From: Polysphondylium violaceum
Taxonomy: Eukaryota; Evosea; Eumycetozoa; Dictyosteliales; Dictyosteliaceae
NCBI GenBank assembly: GCA_000277445.1
Contig: AJWJ01000242.1
Coordinates: 1-34,029 of the forward strand
Direction: 5' to 3'
Length of the DNA stretch: 34,029 nt
Part shown: one piece after another, positions 1 to 12,239 of the stretch
Position numbering within the stretch: the first letter of the stretch is position 1
Layout of the letters: the number at the start of each line of letters is the position of its first letter
Translations under genes and position numbers: made by a program
Notes under the pieces: model-generated
What the model was told of the DNA's origin: nothing
Database searches by the model: none
The model's input: the letters and a program-made list of their open reading frames with translations, nothing else

Positions 1-912
1 AATACTCCATGTTTATTTACTAATCTGACATATTTGAAAAGTGGAGGTGCGATTTAAATAATTATCAAAGAAAATGTCTGTTGCTTTTTGCTCTTGCTGG
101 TGTTGATGATATGATATCAATACCGCTTAACCTGTCTTGACACTATTACTTTTTAATTAGGCCGCACTAATAACAAAATAGGAGTTGGGCACAACATTAA
201 ATCATTCTTATAGTTGTTACAATACGTCAGTGTTGTTGTTGTTGTTATTGGATGATGGGGAATTGTAGTTGTTCGCCAAAACTATAAGTATAGGAGATAT
301 TAAATGATGATTGAATAATTACTATTACAATTCTATTATTGATATTTATAGTGTAATTATAATCGTTAAAAGACAATGTAATATTCTATTCTTATGGTAG
401 TCGTTTACTGCTATCCCACACCACCACTAAAACTACCTCGTTGATAGGGCATGTTATAATACCCTTTCGAACTCCTATTCTCCTATCACTTTGGAATTCC
501 ATGTAATCTATCATGATATTGATCTACTTCATCAAAATAATCATAATAGTTGTTATTGTAGTTGTGGTTGTAGTTGGTATATCATCGTGTGTATTTGTTG
601 TGTTTGTTTGTTGACAATGATGATTATCGTGTGTGTGCTTGTGTTTGTTGCATTTGTTGAAAAAAATGGGGTGGGATGATTTTTTTTTAATGAAAAAAAA
701 AATAGTAAAAAATAAAAAAAAAATCAATAGTTGCGAGAATGTCGTTTCTTTAAAAACTGATATGGCCAATTTGAATACCAAACCACTTCACTTCTTTTAA
801 ACTCTGTAATCTTTACATATGAAAGAAAAATTAAAAAAAGATTTTTCAGATATTTAAAAAAGGGGGATTTAAATTACCAACACTTTAAATCATTTGATTT
901 CATCACCACTCA
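1..912. other. Noncoding left flank with possible coding relic
   Basis: No intact gene is visible. The first 660 bp are less A+T rich than other intergenic DNA here. Read on the minus strand they give short protein-like stretches rich in N, Y, Q and D (about 620-470 and 120-20), broken by several stops and frame changes. Positions 230-250 and 540-660 are GT-rich. Positions 680-900 are oligo(A)/oligo(T) DNA typical of a Dictyostelium promoter and would serve the FNIP gene starting at 913. The relic reading is weak. Confidence 0.35.
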
Positions 913-2430
913 ATGACCAGCATCACCACAACAGATAGATTTTATTCTCTTTGGAGAAATCGATACATAAGAGATTGTATTAGATGCAATGTGTGGAGAA
1001 ATAGAGTTATCAATACGACATTAGAGTATTTAGATGATAATTATAGATATCTATCACTGTTTGCATTTAATGATAGAATAGAATACAATATAGCTATTCA
1101 CTTGAAAATTAATAAGAGAGATACCTTGATAGCGTATGTAAATAATAAACACAAAGAGTTGATCGATAGTATATTCATTGACTATGACATAGATGTCACA
1201 TTGCTACCACCGTTGGATCATACACCACTACAGACAAATCAACAAACAGTACTACAGCAACAACAACAACGAGAACTATTACAACAATCAAAAGTGCTGC
1301 GATTTGATTGTAGTCTTTTTCATCAAGGCTTGCGTAGTCTGTCGTTCTTTATTCTCAATCAACATACTGTTGGTAGCGGTAAGCCTCTACCCGACTCTAT
1401 CACCAAGCTCAATATCTATAGTCGCTTTCGCTTCGAAATGGGCAATATAGTAGTTGATTCAATACTCGCACATTTGCCGTCGCGATTGAGATCTCTTACT
1501 CTTCCCAATGGCTTGGTTATCAATACACCAACGTGTGCGATACCAGACACACTCGAATACTTTAATTATGGATCAACACACGAGAATCTAAAGGGATTTG
1601 TTGTGCCCCCAGGCAAGCGATTTGGGAAATGTGTGCTCAAGATCAAGACTAATCAAGACCTAGAATGGGTTACCCAACATACATGGGTGCATAAGGTATC
1701 GTTTTTGATAGGCTTTGAGCCAACAGCACATACATTGGCATCACATATAACACATATTGATTTTGAATTTATTGATGGCAAGCTAGAGAAAGGAATGCTC
1801 CCTATATCTCTGATCAACTTGTCTATTTATCAATATGACGAACCTCTTGAAGTCGGTGTTCTTCCCTCCGGACTACAGGATTTGATGTTGGAGACATATG
1901 ACTATCCACTCGAACAAGGCCACTTACCAGATAGTCTAACTGCCCTTTGCCTGGGCTCCTACAATCTACCAATCAAGCCCCACGTATTGCCAAATAATCT
2001 CACTAGACTAACCATGGATAGCTTTGATCAAGAGATTCAAGCCAACACCTTACCTCGTTCCCTAAAATATTTGGACATCTCTGTATTTGATGAATCATTT
2101 GAACATGTTGGTCCGTTGGATAATCTCATTGAATTAACCGTGGACGATTTACATGAATCAGTGGCAACATTATTACAAAATGTAAGAACCATTGAAATTA
2201 GAACAAACCAAATCAGTGGTAATGTTTATTTAAAAGACACTGCAATTCAAAACCTCGACATTCATAGTGCAAACAGATTTAGTCTTTATCCCGGATTCCT
2301 GCCATCTTCAGTAAAAAAAATAATAATGAAAGGATTTGATATAAAGATGGACAACTTAATCCCACAGAGTTGTGTTTATTTAAAGACCGATATAGTTGAA
2401 CACCAAACTGATTCCTTTGTAAAGTATTAA
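913..2430 (+). CDS. FNIP-repeat protein
   Basis: A single uninterrupted frame of 505 residues. The N-terminus (about 8-35) has the F-Y-S-L-W-R-N-R-Y-I-R motif that opens many dictyostelid FNIP proteins, with a second VWRNR soon after. From about residue 270 onward the chain is built of roughly 22-residue leucine-rich-like units with the pattern L-P-x-S-L-x-x-L-x-L-x-x-Y-x-x-P-[LI], for example at LPSGLQDL, LPDSLTAL and LPNNLTRL. This is the FNIP variant of leucine-rich repeats, an expanded family of largely unknown function in social amoebae, also found in amoeba-infecting giant viruses. There is a short glutamine run near residue 115 but no polyasparagine, and codons use C and G in third positions far more than other genes here. 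The start is the ATG after an oligo(A/T) leader. Function unknown, presumably protein binding. Confidence 0.85.
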   Translation: MTSITTTDRFYSLWRNRYIRDCIRCNVWRNRVINTTLEYLDDNYRYLSLFAFNDRIEYNIAIHLKINKRDTLIAYVNNKHKELIDSIFIDYDIDVTLLPPLDHTPLQTNQQTVLQQQQQRELLQQSKVLRFDCSLFHQGLRSLSFFILNQHTVGSGKPLPDSITKLNIYSRFRFEMGNIVVDSILAHLPSRLRSLTLPNGLVINTPTCAIPDTLEYFNYGSTHENLKGFVVPPGKRFGKCVLKIKTNQDLEWVTQHTWVHKVSFLIGFEPTAHTLASHITHIDFEFIDGKLEKGMLPISLINLSIYQYDEPLEVGVLPSGLQDLMLETYDYPLEQGHLPDSLTALCLGSYNLPIKPHVLPNNLTRLTMDSFDQEIQANTLPRSLKYLDISVFDESFEHVGPLDNLIELTVDDLHESVATLLQNVRTIEIRTNQISGNVYLKDTAIQNLDIHSANRFSLYPGFLPSSVKKIIMKGFDIKMDNLIPQSCVYLKTDIVEHQTDSFVKY

Positions 2431-2759
2431 AATAATAAATCTTGTTTTTCTTTGTTTAAAAATAATTTTAAGATTTAATCAAGAGTTTATGTGTATAAAG
2501 CCAGCAACAAAAGTTGGCAACTAATTAGATCTACTCAGCAGGAGAACGAAAGGATAAGAAGTATCTATTGTATCTCGATGGCTTTTTTCTCAAGATAATT
2601 GTAAATAAATTTAAATAAATAAGTATTCTCTATTTTTTTGTCCTTTATTTATGAATCTATCTTTACAGGTTTTATTATAAAATTCTTATTCTCAGTATCA
2701 GACCTAATTTTTTTTTTTTATTTGATTTTTACATTTTTCCGACAAAGCTATTTGTAAAC
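2431..2759. other. Intergenic region between FNIP gene and NAA80
   Basis: A+T-rich spacer holding the 3' end of the FNIP gene and the promoter of the acetyltransferase gene. A somewhat GC-richer stretch lies at 2500-2585. An oligo(T) tract at 2709-2719, about 40 bp before the ATG at 2760, fits a Dictyostelium core promoter. No coding potential seen. Confidence 0.5.
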
Positions 2760-3342
2760 ATGTTTATATTTAAAACAATTCATAATAATAAAGAGTATAA
2801 TGATGAATTAATAGAATTATTAAATTCTCAATGGCCTCGTTCATTTTATTCTAGACAAATATCTATTGATAAATCAAATGAAAACTTACCTTATTATTTA
2901 ATGATGATAATGACTGCTACTGCTGATCACCAATCTATCAATGAATTGGTTGGATGTGCTTCAATTTCAAAAATAAACTCAATTGAAAATGCCTTATTAA
3001 TTGAAAATGGTATTTAAATCTATGATATGATGATGATCATGATCATGATCATGATCAAGATAGAATAAAAGTTGTTAACAAAACCATCTATTTTAGTTTT
3101 AATCAAAAAACAGTATAGAGGTAAAGGTTATGGTCGATTGATAATGAACAAAATTGAAAACATTTCTAAAGAGTAAGAATCTAAAAAATATACTCTCTAA
3201 ATATCTCAATACTAATAATAAAATAAATAGAAAAGGATTTAAAGTCGGGTATTTATCAACAAATGATCAAAAAGACTTTTACAAGACATTGGGCTATATA
3301 GATTGTGAACCTATTTCAACAAGTTCTTTTGTACAAACAACA

Positions 3343-3419
<77 letters not shown>

Positions 3420-3528
3420 TGATGATCATCAAGATAAAACATCAAATTTACTTAAAATATTTGGAGGTGGATCTTTAAAAAAGAGAGAAACTATTGAACC
3501 ATTTTGGTTAAAAAAAGAATTCTTTTAA
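2760..3528 (+). CDS. naa80: NAA80-type actin N-terminal acetyltransferase (3 exons)
   Basis: Proposed exons are 2760-3009, 3097-3172 and 3231-3528, giving 207 residues. Joining them restores a GNAT fold that lines up with human NAA80 (NAT6) from end to end: N-terminal L-L-N-S-Q-W-P-R-S, the acetyl-CoA loop Q-Y-R-G-K-G-Y-G-R, then Y-L-S-T-N-D-Q-K-D-F-Y-K-T-L-G-Y. NAA80 acetylates the processed acidic N-terminus of actin in the cytosol. Intron 1 (GTATTT...TTTTAG, 87 bp) and intron 2 (GTAAGA...AATAG, 58 bp) both keep frame. Intron 1 carries four ATGATC repeats. In the C-terminal part, where the human enzyme has a polyproline stretch that recruits profilin, this protein has a run of about 27 asparagines (3340-3416) and no polyproline. 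The stop lies 29 bp from the stop of the convergent RabGAP gene. Family call firm, exact splice sites likely. Confidence 0.85.
3033..3056. repeat. (ATGATC)4 palindromic repeat in intron 1 of naa80
   Basis: Four perfect ATGATC units. The 22 bases 3035-3056 are fully self-complementary, so the 87-bp intron transcript could fold on itself between donor and acceptor. Confidence 0.85.
3340..3417 (+). repeat. AAT triplet tract (polyasparagine) in naa80
   Basis: Nearly pure AAT repeat read as asparagine in the last exon of the acetyltransferase gene. Such tracts are typical of Dictyostelium genes and change length quickly. Confidence 0.9.
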
Positions 3529-3557
3529 AAAGAAGATTAAATAAATAAATAATTTTA

Positions 3558-3856
3558 TTACATAAATTTACAACAAGATAAAGGATTTCCTTGAAATTCT
3601 TGATTATTATTAATGTTATTATTTGTTGCACATCCAACTTTATTATTATTAGTAGCAGAGACAAAAACTGTAGTTGAAGAACCTTCATTAGAAGTAGTGG
3701 CTGTTGATGATAGAGATGTAGTACAACCATTTGATGATGGTGATGTGGGTGAAATAGTTTTATCTTTTTTAGCCATTTCTATGGCTTCTATTAATGAATT
3801 TGAAGTTAATGTAGATGTTTTTGATGATGTTATGTTTTCAACCTTTTCAATATTAC

Positions 3857-3925
<69 letters not shown>

Positions 3926-5725
3926 TACTACAAATACTATTATTTATAAAATTTTCTTCATTAATTAATTCATTTTCTCTCGTTAAAGCTTCTTGAAATT
4001 TAATTCTACTAGTTGATTTTTTTCTAAAACTACTATTATTTGCACCAACAATACCACTACTACCATTACTATTAGTATCAAGATCAGACAATTCAAAATC
4101 TTCAATTGAAAAAGTTTCCTCTTCAATCATAAAACATCTAAAAATCTTTGGATGAGCAATGATGGCTTGTCGAAACATATCAAAGGATAGTTTATCATTT
4201 TCAATGCTATAGTTTTCAAACACCATATCAACATATTGATCCACTGTATATTGAGTGACAGCCAAAGGGTCCATATCTATTTTATCATAAACATTTTGAA
4301 GCATTAATTTCATTTCATTTTTTGAAACAAATCCTGAATTATTTTCATCAAAAAATGAAAAATATAGTTTTAATCTCTCTTCACTTGTACCTTTTGCCAA
4401 AACACAAAGACCACTCATAAGTTCTGTAAAATCCAAAGTACCATCTTTGTTTTTATCAAATACTTTAAATAATTGTTTTATAATTAAATCTCTGTTGTTA
4501 TTATTACTATTATCATTACTATTATTATTAATATTATTATTATTATTATTATTACTACTATTATTATTTGGTATTAAAATATATTGAAATACTTTTTCAA
4601 ACATTTTAAAATCTAAAATCATAGATTTACCCATACTATAACGATTTGTAAATTCCAAAGATCTAAAACCATTCCAAATTTTTTCCAAATCTGTTTTAGA
4701 AAATCTAGTTACTTTTGCAGAATTTGTGAGATCACGAAGTTTTCTCATCTTTTCCAACTCTGTAATAAATTCAATTTCGCATCTATCCTTGAGTCTAATA
4801 AAAACATCTTGATCAACGATTGATCTAAATTGATAATATTTTTTGAAAAATTCTTTTGAATTGAATAAACCCTTGACATGATTGGACAAGATGACTAATA
4901 AATGAGGAGTTGAATGACAATTTAAAATAACTTGTTCGAAATAAGATAAAATAGAAAGACCAGTCACCAATAGATTATAACTTGCTAATCCATGACACTT
5001 TGTCGTTGTTGTTATTAAATTTGGAACCAACCATTGATCTTCACTGCTTGGTTTATTGTAACCATAGATTCCACATTCGAAAAACATATGATCCCAAATT
5101 CTAAATACAATTTCGGTTGGCAACACACCAACAAATAAACACATAAACCATTTGGCCGACAATAATGGTAAACTAACGTCATAGTTATTAAAATGTTGAT
5201 AGATAGCAGGCAAATAAGTTTTAACCAACTCATCAAATACAGCCATATCAACCTGAGATCCCATTAGATTGGTTGAATAATAATTTGTACAATAATCTTC
5301 AACAATGGTAGACAATAACCAAAATGTATCCTCTTCATTTTTGTTGCATACATAAAGTAAAAATCCAGCAACTATATTCATACTTTGACAATAACCAACT
5401 TTACGATTTCTAATGGAATAGGCTTGTAAAACTCTACTCAGCTTTCTTTTACCCTCATCTGAATCAAAATATGGATGACCTGGAAATGTTCTTGATATAT
5501 CTTTATCAATCTCTGGTATTGATTGAAATCTACCACTCTTGTGATTTGATATTTTAATAATATGTAATAAATGTTTAAAATATGATTTTCTAATAGTTGG
5601 TGGATTTAATCCTCTAATTGTACCAAATCTACTCTTTTTCTCTTCTTTTTGTTGTTTATATAGTTCCAATTCTTCTTTTCTTTGTTTTTCAAATGACCCT
5701 GAATAAATTTTCCACAGCTAAAAAA

Positions 5726-5759
<34 letters not shown>

Positions 5760-6369
5760 ATATTGAAATAGAAAAATATAAAAGATCTATTACACTTACA
5801 GATTCTCTACTCTGATGTGGTATACCTCTTGATAATAATTTAACAAGTTGTTTAGGATTTGAAGATAAACCAACATTTTTATTTTGATCAATAAACTCTG
5901 TCCATTTTAATAGCTTTTCTTGTATCTTTTCGTTTTCTTGTGCTTCAAATTTTTTTAATTCGGGAATAAAATGTTCAACTACAAATCCATATTGATCTCT
6001 CCATTTAACTTCAATAATATGTTCATTTTTACTATCTACTTGCTCTTGATGATCTTGTTTCATTATTACCGATGTTGTTGTTGTTGTTGAGCCACTACCG
6101 CCATCACTATCATCTCCTGTACTAGATTTTAACGTACCTCTTTTACCAATTGATAAACTATTATTATTATGATTATTGTTCGTTACTAATAATTTTGATT
6201 TACTACTCTTTATAAATGATGATATTGATATATGGGGCGTCGGAGAACCTGATGGTGATTCTTGATTTATTATATGACAATTACCCCCACTATTGCTAAT
6301 TATTATTGTTTCTGTTGATTTAATTGTACTATCATCATTATTACTACTATGATTATCTATAGAGGACAT
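3558..6369 (-). CDS. TBC-domain RabGAP with EF hands and CaaX-like C-terminus
   Basis: Two exons, 6369-5800 and 5717-3558, joined over an 82-bp intron (GTAAGT...TTTTAG), give about 909 residues. The start is the ATG at 6369; the frame upstream of it holds only a GTG. After a low-complexity N-terminus, a TBC domain begins at S-R-G-I-P-H-Q near residue 180. It carries both fingers of Rab GTPase-activating proteins: arginine in I-D-K-D-I-S-R-T-F-P (about R266) and glutamine in G-Y-C-Q-S-M-N (about Q301). About 35 extra residues sit after R-I-W-D-H-M-F-F-E-C-G. Two canonical EF loops follow, D-K-N-K-D-G-T-L-D-F-T-E (about 611-622) and D-E-N-N-S-G-F-V-S-K-N-E (about 647-658), as in TBC1D8/9-type proteins but without a GRAM domain. 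The tail is polyasparagine/serine and ends C-C-K-F-M, a possible prenylation box. Expected role: calcium-responsive Rab inactivation on membranes; the target Rab is unknown. Confidence 0.88.
3856..3925 (-). repeat. AAT triplet tract (polyasparagine) in the RabGAP gene
   Basis: Repeat of ATT on the plus strand, read as AAT (asparagine) on the minus strand, in the C-terminal tail of the TBC protein. Confidence 0.9.
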
Positions 6370-6619
6370 ATCTGATATCTGTTTCACAAGCAGTGGAGGA
6401 ATCAGTTAAATAATTTATTTCTTTTTTCTTTTTTTTTTTTTCGAATGATTTTTTTTTATTTTTTATATAATTTTCTGACCCAAATCTAGATTCCAAGACT
6501 TTTTGCAAAAAAAAAAAAATATCTCTTCTTTTCAATGATATCCCTTTTGAAGATTGGGTGAAATAAATTTATTTAAAATTATTTATTTAGAAAGCGATAA
6601 CGGGGCAGACAATAACTAC

Positions 6620-6631
6620 TACTCCGGAGTA
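6620..6631. other. 12-bp perfect palindrome TACTCCGGAGTA
   Basis: A perfect GC-containing palindrome in A+T-rich DNA, between the amidase stop (6649) and the RabGAP start (6369), so about 250 bp upstream of the RabGAP coding region. It could be a dimeric transcription factor site or lie in the amidase 3' end. Function unknown. Confidence 0.5.
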
Positions 6632-6648
6632 TTAGATGTTAGATATGA

Positions 6649-8825
6649 TTAAATATGAGCTAAAGGGCATTTGAAATATTTTGGTTCATTTGTAAATTTA
6701 ATATTCTTCTCTAAAACATAACCAACATACAATAAAAGATCTTCTTCCCACCACTTACCCATCTAATAAAAATAATTATGAGATCAAATATTAGTGAAAA
6801 AAAAGATAATAATAAAATTTATCGAAATATAAAAAAATACAATACAATTTGAAAACCAATTGGAAGATTTTGATGATCAACACCAATTGGAATAGAAATA
6901 CCAGGTACACCACTAATATTTGCAAGAAAAGCATATCTCATTAAATCACCGACAGCATTTATATTTGATTCACCAGTACCCAATACATGCTTTTCAATTT
7001 CAGGTGCTGTAACGGCAGATGTTGGTGAAACAATTACATCTACACTTTTGAATAACTCTTGAAGTTGTTTGATAATAAGTGATCTTATTCTATTGGCTTG
7101 GATATAATCTGTTGAAGGTACAACATTGATCAATGATAATGTGAGTCTCGTATCTAAATGAAGTTCATGTCGATATTGATCCAAATACTATTATTATTAT
7201 TATTATCAAATTACAATTAATATTATTTAATTGTTAAAAATTTTAAATTATAATTACTTTGTTCATTGAATTTCTCATTTCAGAAACAATAATAATCGCT
7301 TGAGATAATCTAGTAAATAATAAATTTGGTAATTCAATATCAATTATATTTGCACCTGCTTCTTCTAAAATCTGTAATGATTCTATTATAAATTATTATT
7401 ATTATTATTATTAGAGTATTAATATTAAATAATATTTAAAAAACCAATACAGCACCTGAAATTGAAAACATACTATTACAAGATTCTAAAACATTTTGAT
7501 TACAATCATTAAACCAAGGTCTAAATACACCAACCCTAAGTTTTGATAAAGGTCTTTCCAAAGGTATTGCTGAGAAATTTGGAATAGTTGGAGTTGGTTG
7601 AGCTTCAGTTTGAAAATCACTTGAATCTCTACCTGCAATAGCAGCATAACCAATTGCGGTATCTACTACACTTGATCCGAGTGGTCCTACATGTCCAACA
7701 GAGGAACATAAATCAAATACACCATGATGTGATACTCTCCCAAATGTTGGTTTTAATCCAACTACACCACACAATGATGCTGGTACACGAATTGATCCTC
7801 CACCATCACATCCAATACTAACTATAAAATAAAAATAATATTAATATTAATTATTAATAACGAAACAATAAATAGACATACTTGGATTTAAACCAGAAGA
7901 AACAGAAGAAGCAGAACCCGAACTACTACCACCAGGATAATGATTTAAATTAAAAGGATTTCTAGTAAAGCCATAATGAACATTATAACCCAAAGTTGAT
8001 ATACCCAATTCGTGCATGTTTACTTTACCAGTGATAATTGCACCCAAAGATAATAATTTTTCAACTACAAAAGCATTTGTAGTTTTCTCACTAAATATCT
8101 TTGGTAAAAAGGTTGTACCACAGGTTGTATGATAACCTTTGATATCAATTTCATCTTTAATTGATATTAATACACCATCCAATACTGATAATGGATTATT
8201 ACTATCCCATCTCTCTTTACTTGCTTGTGCTTGCTCAATGATGGAATCTGAATTAATTTTTATAAATGCTTTTAAAGGTGGTTCATGTTGATCAGATTCT
8301 TTTTGTAAATCTATAAATTTCTTTGCAATGATGAGAGGATTAGTTTTACCACTCTTGTAGGCATTGTAATAGTCCATCGAAGAGTTTATATCTTTTCTCT
8401 TTCCTTGATAGATATCAATGATATTTAAATCTTTAATAAACTCATCAGATGTATAGGTTGTGTATCTAAACTCTGAATTTGATTCTTGTGGTGGAACCAA
8501 TGGATATAATAATGGCATACAATCAATATTTGATGTACCAATCAAATTAAATTTATTCTTTTTATAAAGTGTATTTAAAAATGCATTGCTTTAAAAAGTT
8601 TTATTACTATTAATATAATTATCTATCTACGATTATATCAATAGAGTATAAAGATGATGATAATAAAAATAATAAATACTTTAAAAGACCACTTTCAGCA
8701 AGATAAACAGTTGATTTTAATAATAAACCATATAATCTAGGTGCTTCTAATGAAACTAAATCATAACAACCCTCAAGAGGATTATTGTTGTTGTTGTTAT
8801 TATCTATATTTTGTTGCTGGGACAT
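6649..8825 (-). CDS. Amidase-signature hydrolase, FAAH-like (6 exons)
   Basis: Exons on the minus strand: 8825-8680, 8588-7882, 7821-7474, 7382-7258, 7187-6846 and 6762-6649. Five short introns (60-91 bp) have GTATTT, GTATGT, GTAATT or GTATTG donors and TAG or AAG acceptors, and every junction keeps frame, giving 593 residues. The Lys-Ser-Ser triad of the amidase-signature family is complete: Lys about 193 in L-I-S-I-K-D-E, cis-Ser about 270 in P-G-G-S-S-S-G, and nucleophile about 294 in G-G-G-S-I-R-V-P. The spacing (77 and 24) is close to that of fatty acid amide hydrolase. The N-terminal region (P-R-L-Y-G-L-L-L-K ... P-L-L-Y-P) resembles plant-type FAAH more than bacterial GatA. Likely reaction: hydrolysis of an amide such as an N-acylethanolamine; the substrate is inferred. 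A short polyasparagine run lies near the N-terminus. Confidence 0.87.
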
Positions 8826-9063
8826 GATTGAACAAATTAAATTGTTTATGAAAATTTAATTAATTTATTTTATTTTTTTTATTTTTTTCACAATAATTTT
8901 TACAATGAGTAATGTGTTTAGAAAATTTCATCTCTATTTGCACCTTGTATCAAAAGTCCAAATAAAATCAATACTACTAAAAACATGCCATTTCTGTAAT
9001 TTAAAATTATTATATTAATATACATAGAGAGAGAGAGAGAGAAAAACTATTGATTATCAATAT

Positions 9064-10545
<1,482 letters not shown>

Positions 10546-12239
10546 TATTAAATTTTTGTTCTTATTATTATTATTATTGCTATTGCTATTGTTTAATAAA
10601 GAAAGAAAGTATGAAGGAGATAAAACTTAATATAAATAATAATTTGAAAAAAAAATTTGAAAAAAAGATATTTTCTTGAGTTTGAGGGAGTATGAGGGAA
10701 ATGGATTGAAAGGAGTAAAAATTTTAAAATTTTGAGAAAATAAAAATTTAAAAAAAAAAAATAAAAATAAAAAAAAAAAATGGAAATTTCTTTCTTTGTT
10801 ATTATTTAGTGAGAAAAACGAGTACTATACATAGATGTAGGAAATAAAGATAGAGAATAATAATATTGTTGCTATTGATATAGATATTGTGTTAAGATTT
10901 AAAAACAAAACCTGCTGCTGAAATAAATAATAAAGAAAGGTAATATTATTTTGGATATTAATTTATGTATGTGCGCGTGTTGATGAGATGATATATAAAA
11001 TGCAATAAATCTATGCTGTGTTTGTTACTTTTTTTTTTTGTTTTGTTTTTTTCTTTTTCTAATTTTTTTTTTTAAATTTATTGTAAGTGGGTGAAGAATG
11101 CAACACTATTACTTTGTCTGGTATGGAGAATATATACCATATGAGTGGTACGTGTGTGTATGTGGTTTGATTATATTATTTGCAGCACAATAGTAGAGTA
11201 GTGGGTAATATATGGATAGATAGATAGACGATAGAGAGAAAGTATGTATATTCTATTATTTGTATTTGTATTTTAATAATAGTAGTGTATGGATGTATTT
11301 TCAAAAATAGATGGAAATATCAATATATAAAATTTAAAAAAAAAAAATAATAATAATTAAATGATCACCATTGAGTCATTCACACAATGAAAAGATTACC
11401 TTGAATCAAAAAAACCAAAAAAAAAAAAAAAAAAATACAAATTGAATCATCAAAGCATTGTCAGCACTTGTTGAAAAACTATATATCTTTTTCAAAAAAG
11501 ATTTGGAAAAACTAGATTTATTGTAAATATATATTCATTATATAGTTTTGGAATGACAGGTATCTGAATTCTTTTTTCAAAATAGATGGTATAGAAGGAT
11601 AATATATTATCAATGATAGTTCTTTGGTTTTTTATAATTGATCTTTTCCCGTTAATACTGTAATAAATAATAAAATGCTGGATTTTGGACCACTAGTAAA
11701 AAAGAAATAAACCAATCATGTTCATGTCAAAAGTACAATACTAAAAACTCTTTAAAAAGACGAGAAAGGCATGATATTCTTTAATTTTTTGTTTGATGGA
11801 GATATTAATATTGTTGAATTTTCATATGATTTAAACAATTTTTTTTCCCAATCCACACAGAGAGATTAATGATTGATTTCAAAAATCTAAATGATTCAAA
11901 AGGGTGAAGATTCAAGATACATAGAATAACTAAAACATCAAAAAAGATTAGGAAAAAAACTACAAAAAGCCTGTGTTTGATTTATTGAATATATTTATTT
12001 TTGCTATATATAAAAAATTAAAAAAAAGATGGTATTGCAACGAGCAGAGTGTTTTGTGTACAAGAGAGTTTATATTAATATTATTATTATTATTATTATG
12101 GTGAATAATTGTTATATGATCATTATTATTATTATTATTATTATTTGATTTTTATATTATTATTATTATTATTATATATTATTATTAATTATACATTATA
12201 TAACAAATTATTACTTGATCCTTTTTTCTTTTTTTTTTT
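10546..12239. other. Intergenic: promoter of histone-fold gene and 3' flank of gpaB
   Basis: About 1.7 kb with no convincing ORF. It holds several oligo(A)/oligo(T) runs (10740-10790, 11029-11080, 11415-11435), a TAGATAGATAG run near 11217-11227, and ATT triplet runs at 12075-12180 that would fall in the gpaB 3' UTR. Positions 11370-12060 are slightly less A+T rich and contain short stretches that could be transcribed. I found no tRNA, snoRNA or class I RNA signature. Confidence 0.45.

Noticed and set aside
491-781. Short ORFs rich in V/C/I (plus) and T/H/N (minus)
   Set aside because: They come from GT/CA-rich sequence, lack conserved domains and differ in frame from the more protein-like fragments nearby.
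913-2430. FNIP gene as an integrated giant-virus fragment
   Set aside because: FNIP families are native and abundant in dictyostelids, the W-R-N N-terminal motif is the dictyostelid type, and no viral genes flank it.
3613-3996. Plus-strand ORF with a leucine run opposite the RabGAP gene
   Set aside because: Antisense of the polyasparagine tail of the RabGAP; no conserved features.
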